Source of the DNA: Oscillospiraceae bacterium
GTDB lineage: Bacteria; Bacillota; Clostridia; Oscillospirales; Oscillospiraceae
DNA: 64,000 nucleotides
Assembly: GCA_015068325.1 (NCBI GenBank)
Contig: SVKQ01000009.1
Coordinates: forward strand, 1 to 64,000
Direction of reading: 5' to 3'
The notes under the pieces were generated by a model. It made no database searches. It was not told the DNA's origin and worked only from the letters and a program-made list of their open reading frames with translations. The position numbers and the translations under genes were made by a program. Below, in pieces: positions 7,268 to 13,768 of the stretch (its first letter is position 1; each line of letters opens with the position of its first letter).

Positions 7268-8650
7268 ATGAAGAACATGACCCTGCGGGAGCGCCGCTAC
7301 CGGCGTGCCCATCTGAACTGCGTGCGCCACATCACGCTGGACCCCAAGGGGCCGGGTGTGGTGCGCCTGCACATGATCCCACCGGCGTCGGAGGATCCCG
7401 CTGACCCGTTCCTGCTGCTGATCAACGGCGCGCAGCTGGTACCGCTGAACCTGAGCTGGGCCGTGCTGCTGGCCAATTTTATGGACCAGCTGGAGCCCTA
7501 CGCCGGCCGGGAGATCGGCGAGGAGGATTGGACGGCCATGGCGGAGAGGGCGGTATCCGCCACCCGGCGCACCTATCCCGGCACGAAGCGGAAGGTGCTG
7601 ACGGATGATCTGAACCTGATGCTGAACAGTTTGGTGACCATCGCCCGGGGCGGCGAGCCGATCGTGGAGATCAACCCGTTGAGCCTGGGCGAGTACGCCC
7701 CCCATATGACGGCGCCCCACCGCATGGACCTGCTGGTCAGCGCCATGACGAAGGGCGGCGCCTGGCACTGCAACCAGAAGTGCCTGCACTGCTACGCCGC
7801 CGGCCAGCCCATGGGCGAGAGCGCGGAGCTGACCACGGAGCAGTGGAAAGAGGTGCTGGTGCGGCTGCGGCAAGCCAATGTGCCCCAAGTGACCTTCACC
7901 GGCGGCGAGCCCACGCTGCGCGACGACCTGGTGGAGCTGGTGGATGCGGCCCAGTGGTTCGTCACCCGGCTGAACACCAACGGCCTGCTGCTGACGCCGG
8001 AGCTGTGCCGCGGCCTGTATGCCGCCAGCCTGGACAGCGTACAGGTGACGCTCTACTCTGCCGACGCCGCCACCCACAACGCCCTGGTAGGAACTGACGG
8101 CTTCGAGCGCACGGTACAGGGCATCCGCAACGCTGTGGCGGCGGGACTGATGGTGTCTGTCAACACGCCGCTGTGCTCTGTGAACACCGACTACGCCGCC
8201 ACGCTGGCCTTTGCCAGCTCCCTGGGCGTGCGTTACGCCACCTGCTCCGGGCTGATTCCCTCCGGCGCTGCCGAGGGGGAGGCCAGCCGCGCCACGGCGC
8301 TGACGCCGGAGGAGCTGACGGCAGTCCTGCGCAGGGCGGTGTCCACCGCCTTTGAGCTGGAGATGGAGCTGGACTTCACATCCCCCGGCTGGCTGGATGA
8401 GGAGACGCTGCGGGGGCTGGATCTGCACCTGATCCCCAGCTGCGGCGCCTGTCTGAGCAACATGGCCGTGGCGCCGGACGGCGCCGTAGTGCCCTGCCAG
8501 AGCTGGCTGGGCGGCGTCACCCTGGGGAACATCCTCACCGATTCATGGGAGAAGATCTGGAACAGCGAGCGGTGCCGGGCCATCCGGGACGAGAGCGCCA
8601 AGCTGGAGCACATCTGCCAGCTCCGCCGCGGCAACAGGGGAGGATGCTGA
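7268..8650 (+). CDS. Radical SAM/SPASM protein, candidate peptide maturase
   Basis: This 460-aa cytoplasmic Fe-S enzyme has a non-catalytic N-terminal region (1-150) that could recognise a partner. The radical-SAM core follows with CNQKCLHC (Cys168/172/175) and the SAM-binding TGGEP (211-215). A SPASM-type C-terminus has Cys392, 395, 410, 436, 450 and 460, enough to bind auxiliary clusters. Family members modify ribosomal peptides or proteins, for example forming thioether bonds. Its stop is separated by one base from the next gene, whose product ends in a Cys-Ala repeat, so that protein is the obvious candidate substrate. Substrate and chemistry are inferred, not shown. Confidence 0.88.
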   Translation: MKNMTLRERRYRRAHLNCVRHITLDPKGPGVVRLHMIPPASEDPADPFLLLINGAQLVPLNLSWAVLLANFMDQLEPYAGREIGEEDWTAMAERAVSATRRTYPGTKRKVLTDDLNLMLNSLVTIARGGEPIVEINPLSLGEYAPHMTAPHRMDLLVSAMTKGGAWHCNQKCLHCYAAGQPMGESAELTTEQWKEVLVRLRQANVPQVTFTGGEPTLRDDLVELVDAAQWFVTRLNTNGLLLTPELCRGLYAASLDSVQVTLYSADAATHNALVGTDGFERTVQGIRNAVAAGLMVSVNTPLCSVNTDYAATLAFASSLGVRYATCSGLIPSGAAEGEASRATALTPEELTAVLRRAVSTAFELEMELDFTSPGWLDEETLRGLDLHLIPSCGACLSNMAVAPDGAVVPCQSWLGGVTLGNILTDSWEKIWNSERCRAIRDESAKLEHICQLRRGNRGGC

Positions 8651-8651
8651 C

Positions 8652-9770
8652 ATGAAGAAGAGACTGGGAATGATCCTGGCGGGCACACTGCTGAGCCTGC
8701 TGCTCCTGCCCATGACCGCCGTCACCGCCTATGCCAAGGACTATGACGAGGTCGTCAGCTATGACATCACCGTGCAGCCCAATGTGGATGACGGCAGCCT
8801 CAGCTTCCGGGTGGAATTCGACTGGAAGGCGCTGGAGGAGCTGCCCTACGGCCAGGAACTGAAGATCGGTGTGCCCAACGGCTCCATCCGGGACGTGCAG
8901 GCCCTGACCGACAACATCGAAAAGCTGGATTTCGACAACAGCTATATGTATGTCTACTTGACCCGGGCCTACGACACAGGCGAGACCTTCCATTTCGCCT
9001 ACTCCTGGGTGCAGGAGTACATGTACACCTTGGGCGACGATGGTTCTGTCAGTTATGACTATACCCCCGGCTGGTTTGACGAGGCGGTGGTGGACCATAT
9101 GACCGTCACCTGGAACGACCCGGCCGAAGTCGGCGGATCGCTCAGCTATGAGGTACCTGACAGGGACTACTGGAAATCAGATGATAAAACGCTTACCGGT
9201 ACAGCGCTGCCTCACGGCAGCCGCATCCGCGTGATGGTGGAGTACGACCGGTGGCCGGTGGAGCTGTCCTGGGAGAACAGCAGCGAAAACCAGGGTGATT
9301 GGGGCGGCTATGAGCCCGATTATAATTATGACGACGGCTCCGACGGAGAGGCTATCTTCATGCTGGTGGTCATCATCATCGTGGCGGTGGTGCTGATCAT
9401 CGTGTTCTCCGCCCTCCGCGACGGATATTCCGGCGGCTTCGGTACCCACTATGTGTTCTACCACAATCTGTGGTATCCCGCCGGCCCGGACGGAAAACCC
9501 AGACCTGGCAGCGTGGGTACGGCTCACAAGCCAAAACCGCCCGCCTCCTCCCACAGCAGCGGCGGCTTCGGCGGCGGCAAGCGGGGCGGCGGCTTTGGCG
9601 GCGGAGGGTTCGGCGGCAGCAGCCACTGCGCCTGTGCCAGCAGCTGTGCCTGCGCCTGTGCCTGTGCCTGCGCCGGCGGCGGACGGGCCGGCTGCAGCGC
9701 CAAAAATCTCTACGGCGCCATCCACCTGGACGAAGAGATGAGCCGGCGGCTGGAGCGGCCGGAGGAGTAA
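8652..9770 (+). CDS. Signal-anchored membrane protein with Cys-Ala repeat tail
   Basis: This 372-aa protein has a signal peptide (1-28, AYA at the cleavage site). A beta-rich extracellular domain (29-230) somewhat resembles DUF2207-type proteins. One membrane segment (235-254, VVIIIVAVVLIIVF) leads to a cytoplasmic tail. The tail has a Gly/Phe-rich stretch (304-322) and then Cys326, 328, 332, 334, 336, 338, 340 and 348, mostly as Cys-Ala alternation, ending in a charged helix. The predicted topology leaves the Cys-rich part in the cytoplasm, where the coupled radical-SAM enzyme could reach it. Precise function is unknown. Metal binding by the Cys cluster is an alternative. Confidence 0.85.
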   Translation: MKKRLGMILAGTLLSLLLLPMTAVTAYAKDYDEVVSYDITVQPNVDDGSLSFRVEFDWKALEELPYGQELKIGVPNGSIRDVQALTDNIEKLDFDNSYMYVYLTRAYDTGETFHFAYSWVQEYMYTLGDDGSVSYDYTPGWFDEAVVDHMTVTWNDPAEVGGSLSYEVPDRDYWKSDDKTLTGTALPHGSRIRVMVEYDRWPVELSWENSSENQGDWGGYEPDYNYDDGSDGEAIFMLVVIIIVAVVLIIVFSALRDGYSGGFGTHYVFYHNLWYPAGPDGKPRPGSVGTAHKPKPPASSHSSGGFGGGKRGGGFGGGGFGGSSHCACASSCACACACACAGGGRAGCSAKNLYGAIHLDEEMSRRLERPEE

Positions 9771-9783
9771 ACGCAGCAAAAAA

Positions 9784-9815
9784 GGGTTCCTGCCGAGGCA
9801 GGAACCCGCTTTTTT
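9784..9815. terminator. Bidirectional terminator
   Basis: Arms GGGTTCCTGCC (9784-9794) and GGCAGGAACCC (9797-9807, after a short loop) are flanked by A-run and T-run. It serves both the convergent Cys-tail gene and the SDR gene. Confidence 0.88.
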
Positions 9816-9822
9816 CATGTGG

Positions 9823-10557
9823 TCACAGGATGAAGCCACCATCCACCGTCAGGACCTGGCCGGTGATAAAGTCCGCCTGCTCCGAGGCCAGAAAGGCCAC
9901 GGCCCGGGCTACGTCCTCCGGCGTACCCAGCCGGCCCCAGGGCGTCTCCTGCGCCAGCTGGGGCAGGACCTCCGGAGGCAGGGTGTCCAGCATGTCGGTG
10001 CGGATCACGCCGGGGGCCACGCAGTTGACCCGGATATGGGTGGGGGCCAGCTCCGCTGCCAGAGAGCGGGTCAGCCCGATCAGCGCCGCCTTGGTGGCGG
10101 AGTATGTCACCTCGCAGCTGGCGCCCCGCTGGCCCCAAATGGAAGAGATGTTGACGATGCAGCCCTCGTGGGCGTGGAGCATGGGGGGCAGGACCGCCTG
10201 GATGGCGTGAAAGGCGCCGTCCACGTTGACGGAGAAGTAGCGGTGCCATAGTTCGTCGGTGATGTCCTGAAACAGCGCCTGTCCGGCCACGCCGGCGTTA
10301 TTCACCAATAGCGACACCGAGCCAAAGGTCTCCTCCACCCGGCCCACCATGGCGTCCACTTGGACCCGTTGAGACACATCGGCCTGCGCAGTCATGACGC
10401 GGCAGCCTTCGGCGCGCAGTTCCTCCGCCAGTGAACGGGCGCAGTCCTCCCGCACACGGTAGTTGACGCAGACGGCCCAGCCGCTGCGGGCCAGTTGTGC
10501 AGCCACGGCGCGGCCGATGCCCCGGGACGAGCCGGTGACCAGCGCGATCTTCTCCAT
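9823..10557 (-). CDS. SDR-family oxidoreductase (FabG-like)
   Basis: This 244-aa classical short-chain dehydrogenase has the Rossmann motif TGSSRGIG (8-15), NNAG, a catalytic Ser in NISSIWG and the YSATK (YxxxK) pair. The PGVIRTDM stretch follows the active site. It should reduce or oxidise a carbonyl with NAD(P)H. FabG-type 3-oxoacyl-ACP reduction is possible, but no fatty-acid synthesis genes are adjacent. It is monocistronic, with GGGGAGGT before the ATG, and follows a strong hairpin that separates it from the yabR cluster. Confidence 0.9.
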   Translation of the reverse strand: MEKIALVTGSSRGIGRAVAAQLARSGWAVCVNYRVREDCARSLAEELRAEGCRVMTAQADVSQRVQVDAMVGRVEETFGSVSLLVNNAGVAGQALFQDITDELWHRYFSVNVDGAFHAIQAVLPPMLHAHEGCIVNISSIWGQRGASCEVTYSATKAALIGLTRSLAAELAPTHIRVNCVAPGVIRTDMLDTLPPEVLPQLAQETPWGRLGTPEDVARAVAFLASEQADFITGQVLTVDGGFIL

Positions 10558-10578
10558 AGAGGCGACCTCCCCGATAGA

Positions 10579-10611
10579 AATAGCAGGTGATCCGTGGGAT
10601 CACCTGCTATT
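10579..10611 (-). terminator. Hairpin between yabR and the SDR gene
   Basis: Perfect 15-base arms AATAGCAGGTGATCC and its complement have a 3-base loop. Only TCTATC follows on the minus strand, so termination may be partial. Confidence 0.5.
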
Positions 10612-10642
10612 GTAACGGCAAAGGGAAAAATATGCAAGATGC

Positions 10643-11092
10643 TTATTTCCGCCGCCTGCCGCCGCGCTTGCCGGCCATGTGGCGGTTCACCTCGGACTGC
10701 TTGCTGTCTGACACCGACATGAACTGCTTGAGCTTGTCCTCAAAGGACGGCTCCGTCGGCACTGCTGCCGCAGAGGAGGGAGCTGCGGCTGTCGTGGCCG
10801 CGGTTCGCTGGGGCCGGGGCGGACGGCTGTGCTGGGCCGCCGGCGCCGCCTGTACCTGCCGGATGGAAAGGTTGATCTTACCCTCCGGCGAAACGGACAG
10901 GATCTTCACCTGCACATCCTGCCCGTCGGACAGGAAATCATGCACGTCGTTGACAAAGCTGTTGGATATTTCGGAGATGTGGACCAGGCCGGACTTGCCG
11001 CCCGGCAGCGCCACAAACGCCCCGAATTTGGTGATGCCGGTCACCCTGCCGGTGACGATGGATCCAACGGACAGTTCCATGCTCTCAGCCAT
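10643..11092 (-). CDS. yabR: S1 RNA-binding domain protein (YabR type)
   Basis: This 149-aa protein has one S1 domain at residues 5-75 (VGSIVTGRVTGITKFGAFV, then GLVHISEIS) that binds single-stranded RNA or the ribosome. A low-complexity Pro/Ala/Thr linker and a basic end (MAGKRGGRRRK) follow. It corresponds to Bacillus yabR by position, after divIC. Start set at 11092 with AAAGG four bases upstream; MELS at 11080 is an alternative with longer spacing. Confidence 0.88.
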   Translation of the reverse strand: MAESMELSVGSIVTGRVTGITKFGAFVALPGGKSGLVHISEISNSFVNDVHDFLSDGQDVQVKILSVSPEGKINLSIRQVQAAPAAQHSRPPRPQRTAATTAAAPSSAAAVPTEPSFEDKLKQFMSVSDSKQSEVNRHMAGKRGGRRRK

Positions 11093-11123
11093 GCTCCCTT
11101 TCGGTTTTGCGGTGGAGTCTGCG

Positions 11124-11417
11124 TCAATCGTTGACATCGTAGAAGATGCGCTCGCCGGTTTCGGCCAGACCCAGCTGCTCACGGGCCAGATCCTTGATGA
11201 AATCTTCGTCGTCGGCATGGGACAGGTCGGACTTGAGACTCTCGTTCTCCTGCCGGCGCTGCTGCACCTGAGCGGCGATGCTGGACTGCTCATTCCTGGC
11301 GCTGCTGAGCTTGCTGGACATCTGGATCAGCTCCACGGCCATGACCGCGATCAGGACGAAAAGCACCAGCATGGGGACGAAGCCGGGGCCGCGGCGTGTC
11401 TTTTTGTTGTTTTTCAC
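11124..11417 (-). CDS. divIC: Septum formation initiator, DivIC/FtsB family
   Basis: This is a 97-aa bitopic membrane protein. A basic cytoplasmic N-end (MKNNKKTRRG) is followed by a membrane helix (about 14-32) and an outside coiled coil (33-70, QQRRQENESLKSDL). The family's short conserved end, REQLGLAETGERIFYDV, closes it. It bridges FtsL and the divisome at the septum. The start is GTG at 11417 with GGGAGG 11 bases upstream. Its first 128 bases overlap the end of the yabQ frame. Confidence 0.92.
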   Translation of the reverse strand: MKNNKKTRRGPGFVPMLVLFVLIAVMAVELIQMSSKLSSARNEQSSIAAQVQQRRQENESLKSDLSHADDEDFIKDLAREQLGLAETGERIFYDVND

Positions 11418-11910
11418 GGTGTATGCGACCTCCCTTTCTGTCGTCGCGCCTATGCACCAGGAGAAACTCCCACTTGTAGTTTCCTATTTTAACGTACTTG
11501 CGGAGAAAATAAAAGACTTTTTTTGCTTTTTGTCCGATTTTTTTTGCAAGAGACAGGAAAACCGCGGCTGGAAGCCGCAAAAGGCGCGCCCAATCCGCGG
11601 CAGTGCCGGCCCAAAAGGCCCACAGAGGCCGCAGCAGCGATGCCGCCAGCAGAAAGTAGAGGGCCGCGCCCAGCGCCATGTGCAGCAGTGCGTACAGGCG
11701 CAGCTCGCCGCCGCCCGGCCGTCGGCCGAAGGCGGCCAGCGCCAGCGCCGCCAGCGCCACATAGACCGTGTCCAGCAGGTGGGTCAGCAGCCGGTCGTCC
11801 CTCCGCCGCAGACGAATGGCGCGCAGCATGTCGTATATCGCGGCTGCGGCCGCACCGCCCAGCAGGGACAAAACCAGCAACTGCAGTTGGGGCAGCACAT
11901 GGTTTTCCAT
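11290..11910 (-). CDS. yabQ: Spore cortex biosynthesis protein YabQ
   Basis: This is a 206-aa polytopic membrane protein. Hydrophobic segments lie at about 7-27, 48-63 and 75-105, then a basic amphipathic stretch. YabQ sits in mother-cell membranes and is needed for spore cortex formation. Identity rests on membrane topology and on position between yabP and divIC. The reading frame stays open for 128 bases into divIC; its last 40-odd residues are basic and low in complexity, so the functional end may be earlier or a frameshift may exist. It starts three bases after yabP. Confidence 0.85.
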   Translation of the reverse strand: MENHVLPQLQLLVLSLLGGAAAAAIYDMLRAIRLRRRDDRLLTHLLDTVYVALAALALAAFGRRPGGGELRLYALLHMALGAALYFLLAASLLRPLWAFWAGTAADWARLLRLPAAVFLSLAKKIGQKAKKVFYFLRKYVKIGNYKWEFLLVHRRDDRKGGRIHREKQQKDTPRPRLRPHAGAFRPDRGHGRGADPDVQQAQQRQE

Positions 11911-11913
11911 GGC

Positions 11914-12198
11914 TCAGCCGAACAGACGCGACAGCAGAGATCCCCGCTGTGCGGCGCTCTCCTCGTACTGAATGGCGTCGATGTGACCGTCCACATGCAG
12001 CTCGCCGCCGTCCAGCGACAACTTGCCGATGTGCAGATTCGACCCGGTGACAATCATGGTGCCCGCGCAGGTGGTCATGACGATATACCCCTCGTCAAAG
12101 CGCACCACGTCCTCCACACCGGACACCGCCAGGCTCTCACGCCCCTCCAGCTGCACCCGGTGGCTCAGCGGAGCCAGGCTGCTGACCTCATATGCCAT
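11914..12198 (-). CDS. yabP: Sporulation protein YabP
   Basis: This 94-aa YabP/YqfC-family protein is rich in beta strands, with the typical HRVQLEGRESLAVSGVEDVVRFDE start and an SLDGGELHVDGHIDAI end. It belongs to the mother-cell programme in Bacillus. Start chosen at MAYEVSSL (12198) with GGGAGGTG eight bases upstream. A sigma-E-like promoter at 12233-12261 lies just ahead. It is followed by yabQ with a three-base gap. Confidence 0.92.
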   Translation of the reverse strand: MAYEVSSLAPLSHRVQLEGRESLAVSGVEDVVRFDEGYIVMTTCAGTMIVTGSNLHIGKLSLDGGELHVDGHIDAIQYEESAAQRGSLLSRLFG

Positions 12199-12232
12199 AG
12201 AAACGCACCTCCCATACAGGTTGATCAATGCC

Positions 12233-12261
12233 ACTGTATGAGAGGCGCGCCGGTTTTATGA
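12233..12261 (-). promoter_or_regulatory. Sigma-E-like sporulation promoter for yabP-yabQ
   Basis: The minus strand carries TCATAAA (12261-12255), a 14-bp spacer and CATACAGT (12240-12233). The -10 matches the Bacillus sigma-E consensus CATACANT exactly and the -35 matches its central ATA. It overlaps the stop codon of rqcP and lies 35 bases before the yabP start. Confidence 0.6.
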
Positions 12262-12516
12262 CAGGCTGTCCCCTTCGGGGACCTCCCGATACATGGCGGC
12301 GGCGTCGGCCTTGCCCACATTGTCCTGCACGGACAGCACCTCCACCGTCAATGTGCGCTGGCCGAAGCGGATGGAGATCCGGTCGCCGACCTTCACGTCG
12401 CAGGAGGCACGCTGCACCCGCCCGTTGACGGAGACGCGCTCGTTGTCGCAGGCTTCGTTGGCCACTGTGCGGCGCTTGATGAGTCGCGAGACCTTCAGGT
12501 ATTTATCCAATCGCAT
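12256..12516 (-). CDS. rqcP: S4-domain RNA-binding protein RqcP (YabO)
   Basis: This 86-aa protein consists almost wholly of an S4 domain, MRLDKYLKVSRLIKRRTVANE, then VSVNGRV and a VGDRISIRF-type strand. RqcP binds the 50S-peptidyl-tRNA complex and helps RqcH add alanine tails during ribosome rescue. Its CGGAGG ribosome site lies directly after the U-tract of the hup terminator, so translation depends on read-through or a start close by. It is followed by yabP, as in Bacillus. Confidence 0.92.
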   Translation of the reverse strand: MRLDKYLKVSRLIKRRTVANEACDNERVSVNGRVQRASCDVKVGDRISIRFGQRTLTVEVLSVQDNVGKADAAAMYREVPEGDSLS

Positions 12517-12529
12517 GGTTGTTCCTCCG

Positions 12530-12563
12530 AAAAAAGCGCCGGTGCGGCAGATCGCACCGGCGC
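12530..12563 (-). terminator. Terminator after hup
   Basis: GCGCCGGTGCG (12536-12546) and CGCACCGGCGC (12553-12563) form the stem. The A-run 12530-12535 gives six U residues on the minus transcript. Located between hup and rqcP, it would make HU a mostly separate mRNA. Confidence 0.85.
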
Positions 12564-12577
12564 CGGGTCATGCTGTT

Positions 12578-12853
12578 TTACTTGGCAACGGCGTCCTTCA
12601 GCGCCTTGCCGGCCTTAAAGACGGGCACCTTGGTGGCGGCGATCTTCACGGGCTCCTTGGTGCGGGGGTTCAGACCGGTGCGGGCGGCTCTCTTCTTTAC
12701 CTCAAAGGAGCCGAAGCCCACCAGCTGTACCTTCTCCTCGTCGGCCAGGGCAGCGGTGATGGTGTTCAGAGCGGCAGTGATAACAGCCTCGGTGTCTTTC
12801 TTGGACAGGCCGGCCTTCTCGGCGGCGGCGGCGATCAGTTCAGTCTTGTTCAT
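12578..12853 (-). CDS. hup: HU-family DNA-binding protein
   Basis: This 91-aa histone-like protein matches HU throughout. It has [20 protein letters not shown], the [13 protein letters not shown] turn and the DNA-intercalating beta arm [14 protein letters not shown], and ends [11 protein letters not shown]. It bends and compacts DNA as a homodimer. TAGGAGG lies six to seven bases before the ATG. It lies inside the yab-type cluster between mazG and rqcP and has its own terminator. Confidence 0.97.
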   Translation of the reverse strand: MNKTELIAAAAEKAGLSKKDTEAVITAALNTITAALADEEKVQLVGFGSFEVKKRAARTGLNPRTKEPVKIAATKVPVFKAGKALKDAVAK

Positions 12854-12931
12854 GACAGTTCCTCCTAAAATTTGTGTTCATTTGTGTCTTGGCCACATCC
12901 GTGTGGCGGTATCCTAAAGCGGTGAACCGCG

Positions 12932-13720
12932 TTAAGAACGCTTGGCGCCGTCCCAAAAAGAGGTCATCTCCTCCAGCGACAGCTCGTCCAGGCTCCGCCC
13001 CTGGCGGGCAGCGCCCTCTTCCACCGCCCGGAAGCGGCGGATGAATTTTTCACAGGTGGCGGCGATGGCCTCCTCCGGATCCACTCCGGCAAAGCGGGCT
13101 GCCTTCACGGCGGCAAACAGCACGTCGCCCACCTCTTCAGCCACGCCCGTGCCGCTGAGCGCAGCCTGGCGCAGCTCCCGGACCTCCTCGTCCAGCTTGT
13201 CCAGCGCACCGCTCATGTCCGGCCAGTCGAAGCCGGCTTTGGCGGCCTTATCCTGGATCTTCTCCGCGCGCCACAGTCCAGGCAGGCTGCGGGCCACGCC
13301 ATCCATAGCCTGGGAGGCGGAACGCTGTCCCTTCTCCCGCCGCTTCAGCTGTTCCCAGTTGACCAGCACCGCTTCCGGCGTGTCGGCGTGCACATTGCCG
13401 AACACGTGGGGGTGGCGATAGAGCATCTTCCGCACGACGCCGTCACATACGTCGTCCATGGTGAAGCGCCCGGCGGCGGCCTCAATGTCTGCGTGGAAGA
13501 CCAGCAACATCAGCACGTCGCCCAGCTCCTCCTGCAGGGCGGCGGTGTCGCCGCGGTCTACGGCGTCCAGCACCTCATAGGTCTCCTCCAGCAGATCCCG
13601 GCGCAGGCTCGCATGGGTCTGGACTTTGTCCCAGGGACAGCCCTCCTCTGAGCGGAGAAGACGGATGATCTCCAGCAGGTCCCCGTAGCCATAGCGGCGT
13701 TTCCTTTCAAAATCTATCAT
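12932..13720 (-). CDS. mazG: Nucleoside triphosphate pyrophosphohydrolase MazG
   Basis: This 262-aa protein has two MazG-type all-alpha domains. The first (about 20-110) includes EEGCPWDKVQTHASL, EETYEVLDA and the metal-binding EELGDVLMLLVFH. The second (about 160-235) has EEVRELRQA and EEVGDVLFAAV. MazG hydrolyses (d)NTPs to NMP and pyrophosphate, cleaning up aberrant nucleotides. It lies between the SpoVB-like flippase and hup, matching yabN in Bacillus. Confidence 0.95.
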   Translation of the reverse strand: MIDFERKRRYGYGDLLEIIRLLRSEEGCPWDKVQTHASLRRDLLEETYEVLDAVDRGDTAALQEELGDVLMLLVFHADIEAAAGRFTMDDVCDGVVRKMLYRHPHVFGNVHADTPEAVLVNWEQLKRREKGQRSASQAMDGVARSLPGLWRAEKIQDKAAKAGFDWPDMSGALDKLDEEVRELRQAALSGTGVAEEVGDVLFAAVKAARFAGVDPEEAIAATCEKFIRRFRAVEEGAARQGRSLDELSLEEMTSFWDGAKRS

Positions 13721-13768
13721 ATTTGTTTCTCCATTGCAAGAGGTTTTCCCGTTTGGAACGGGAAAAGT

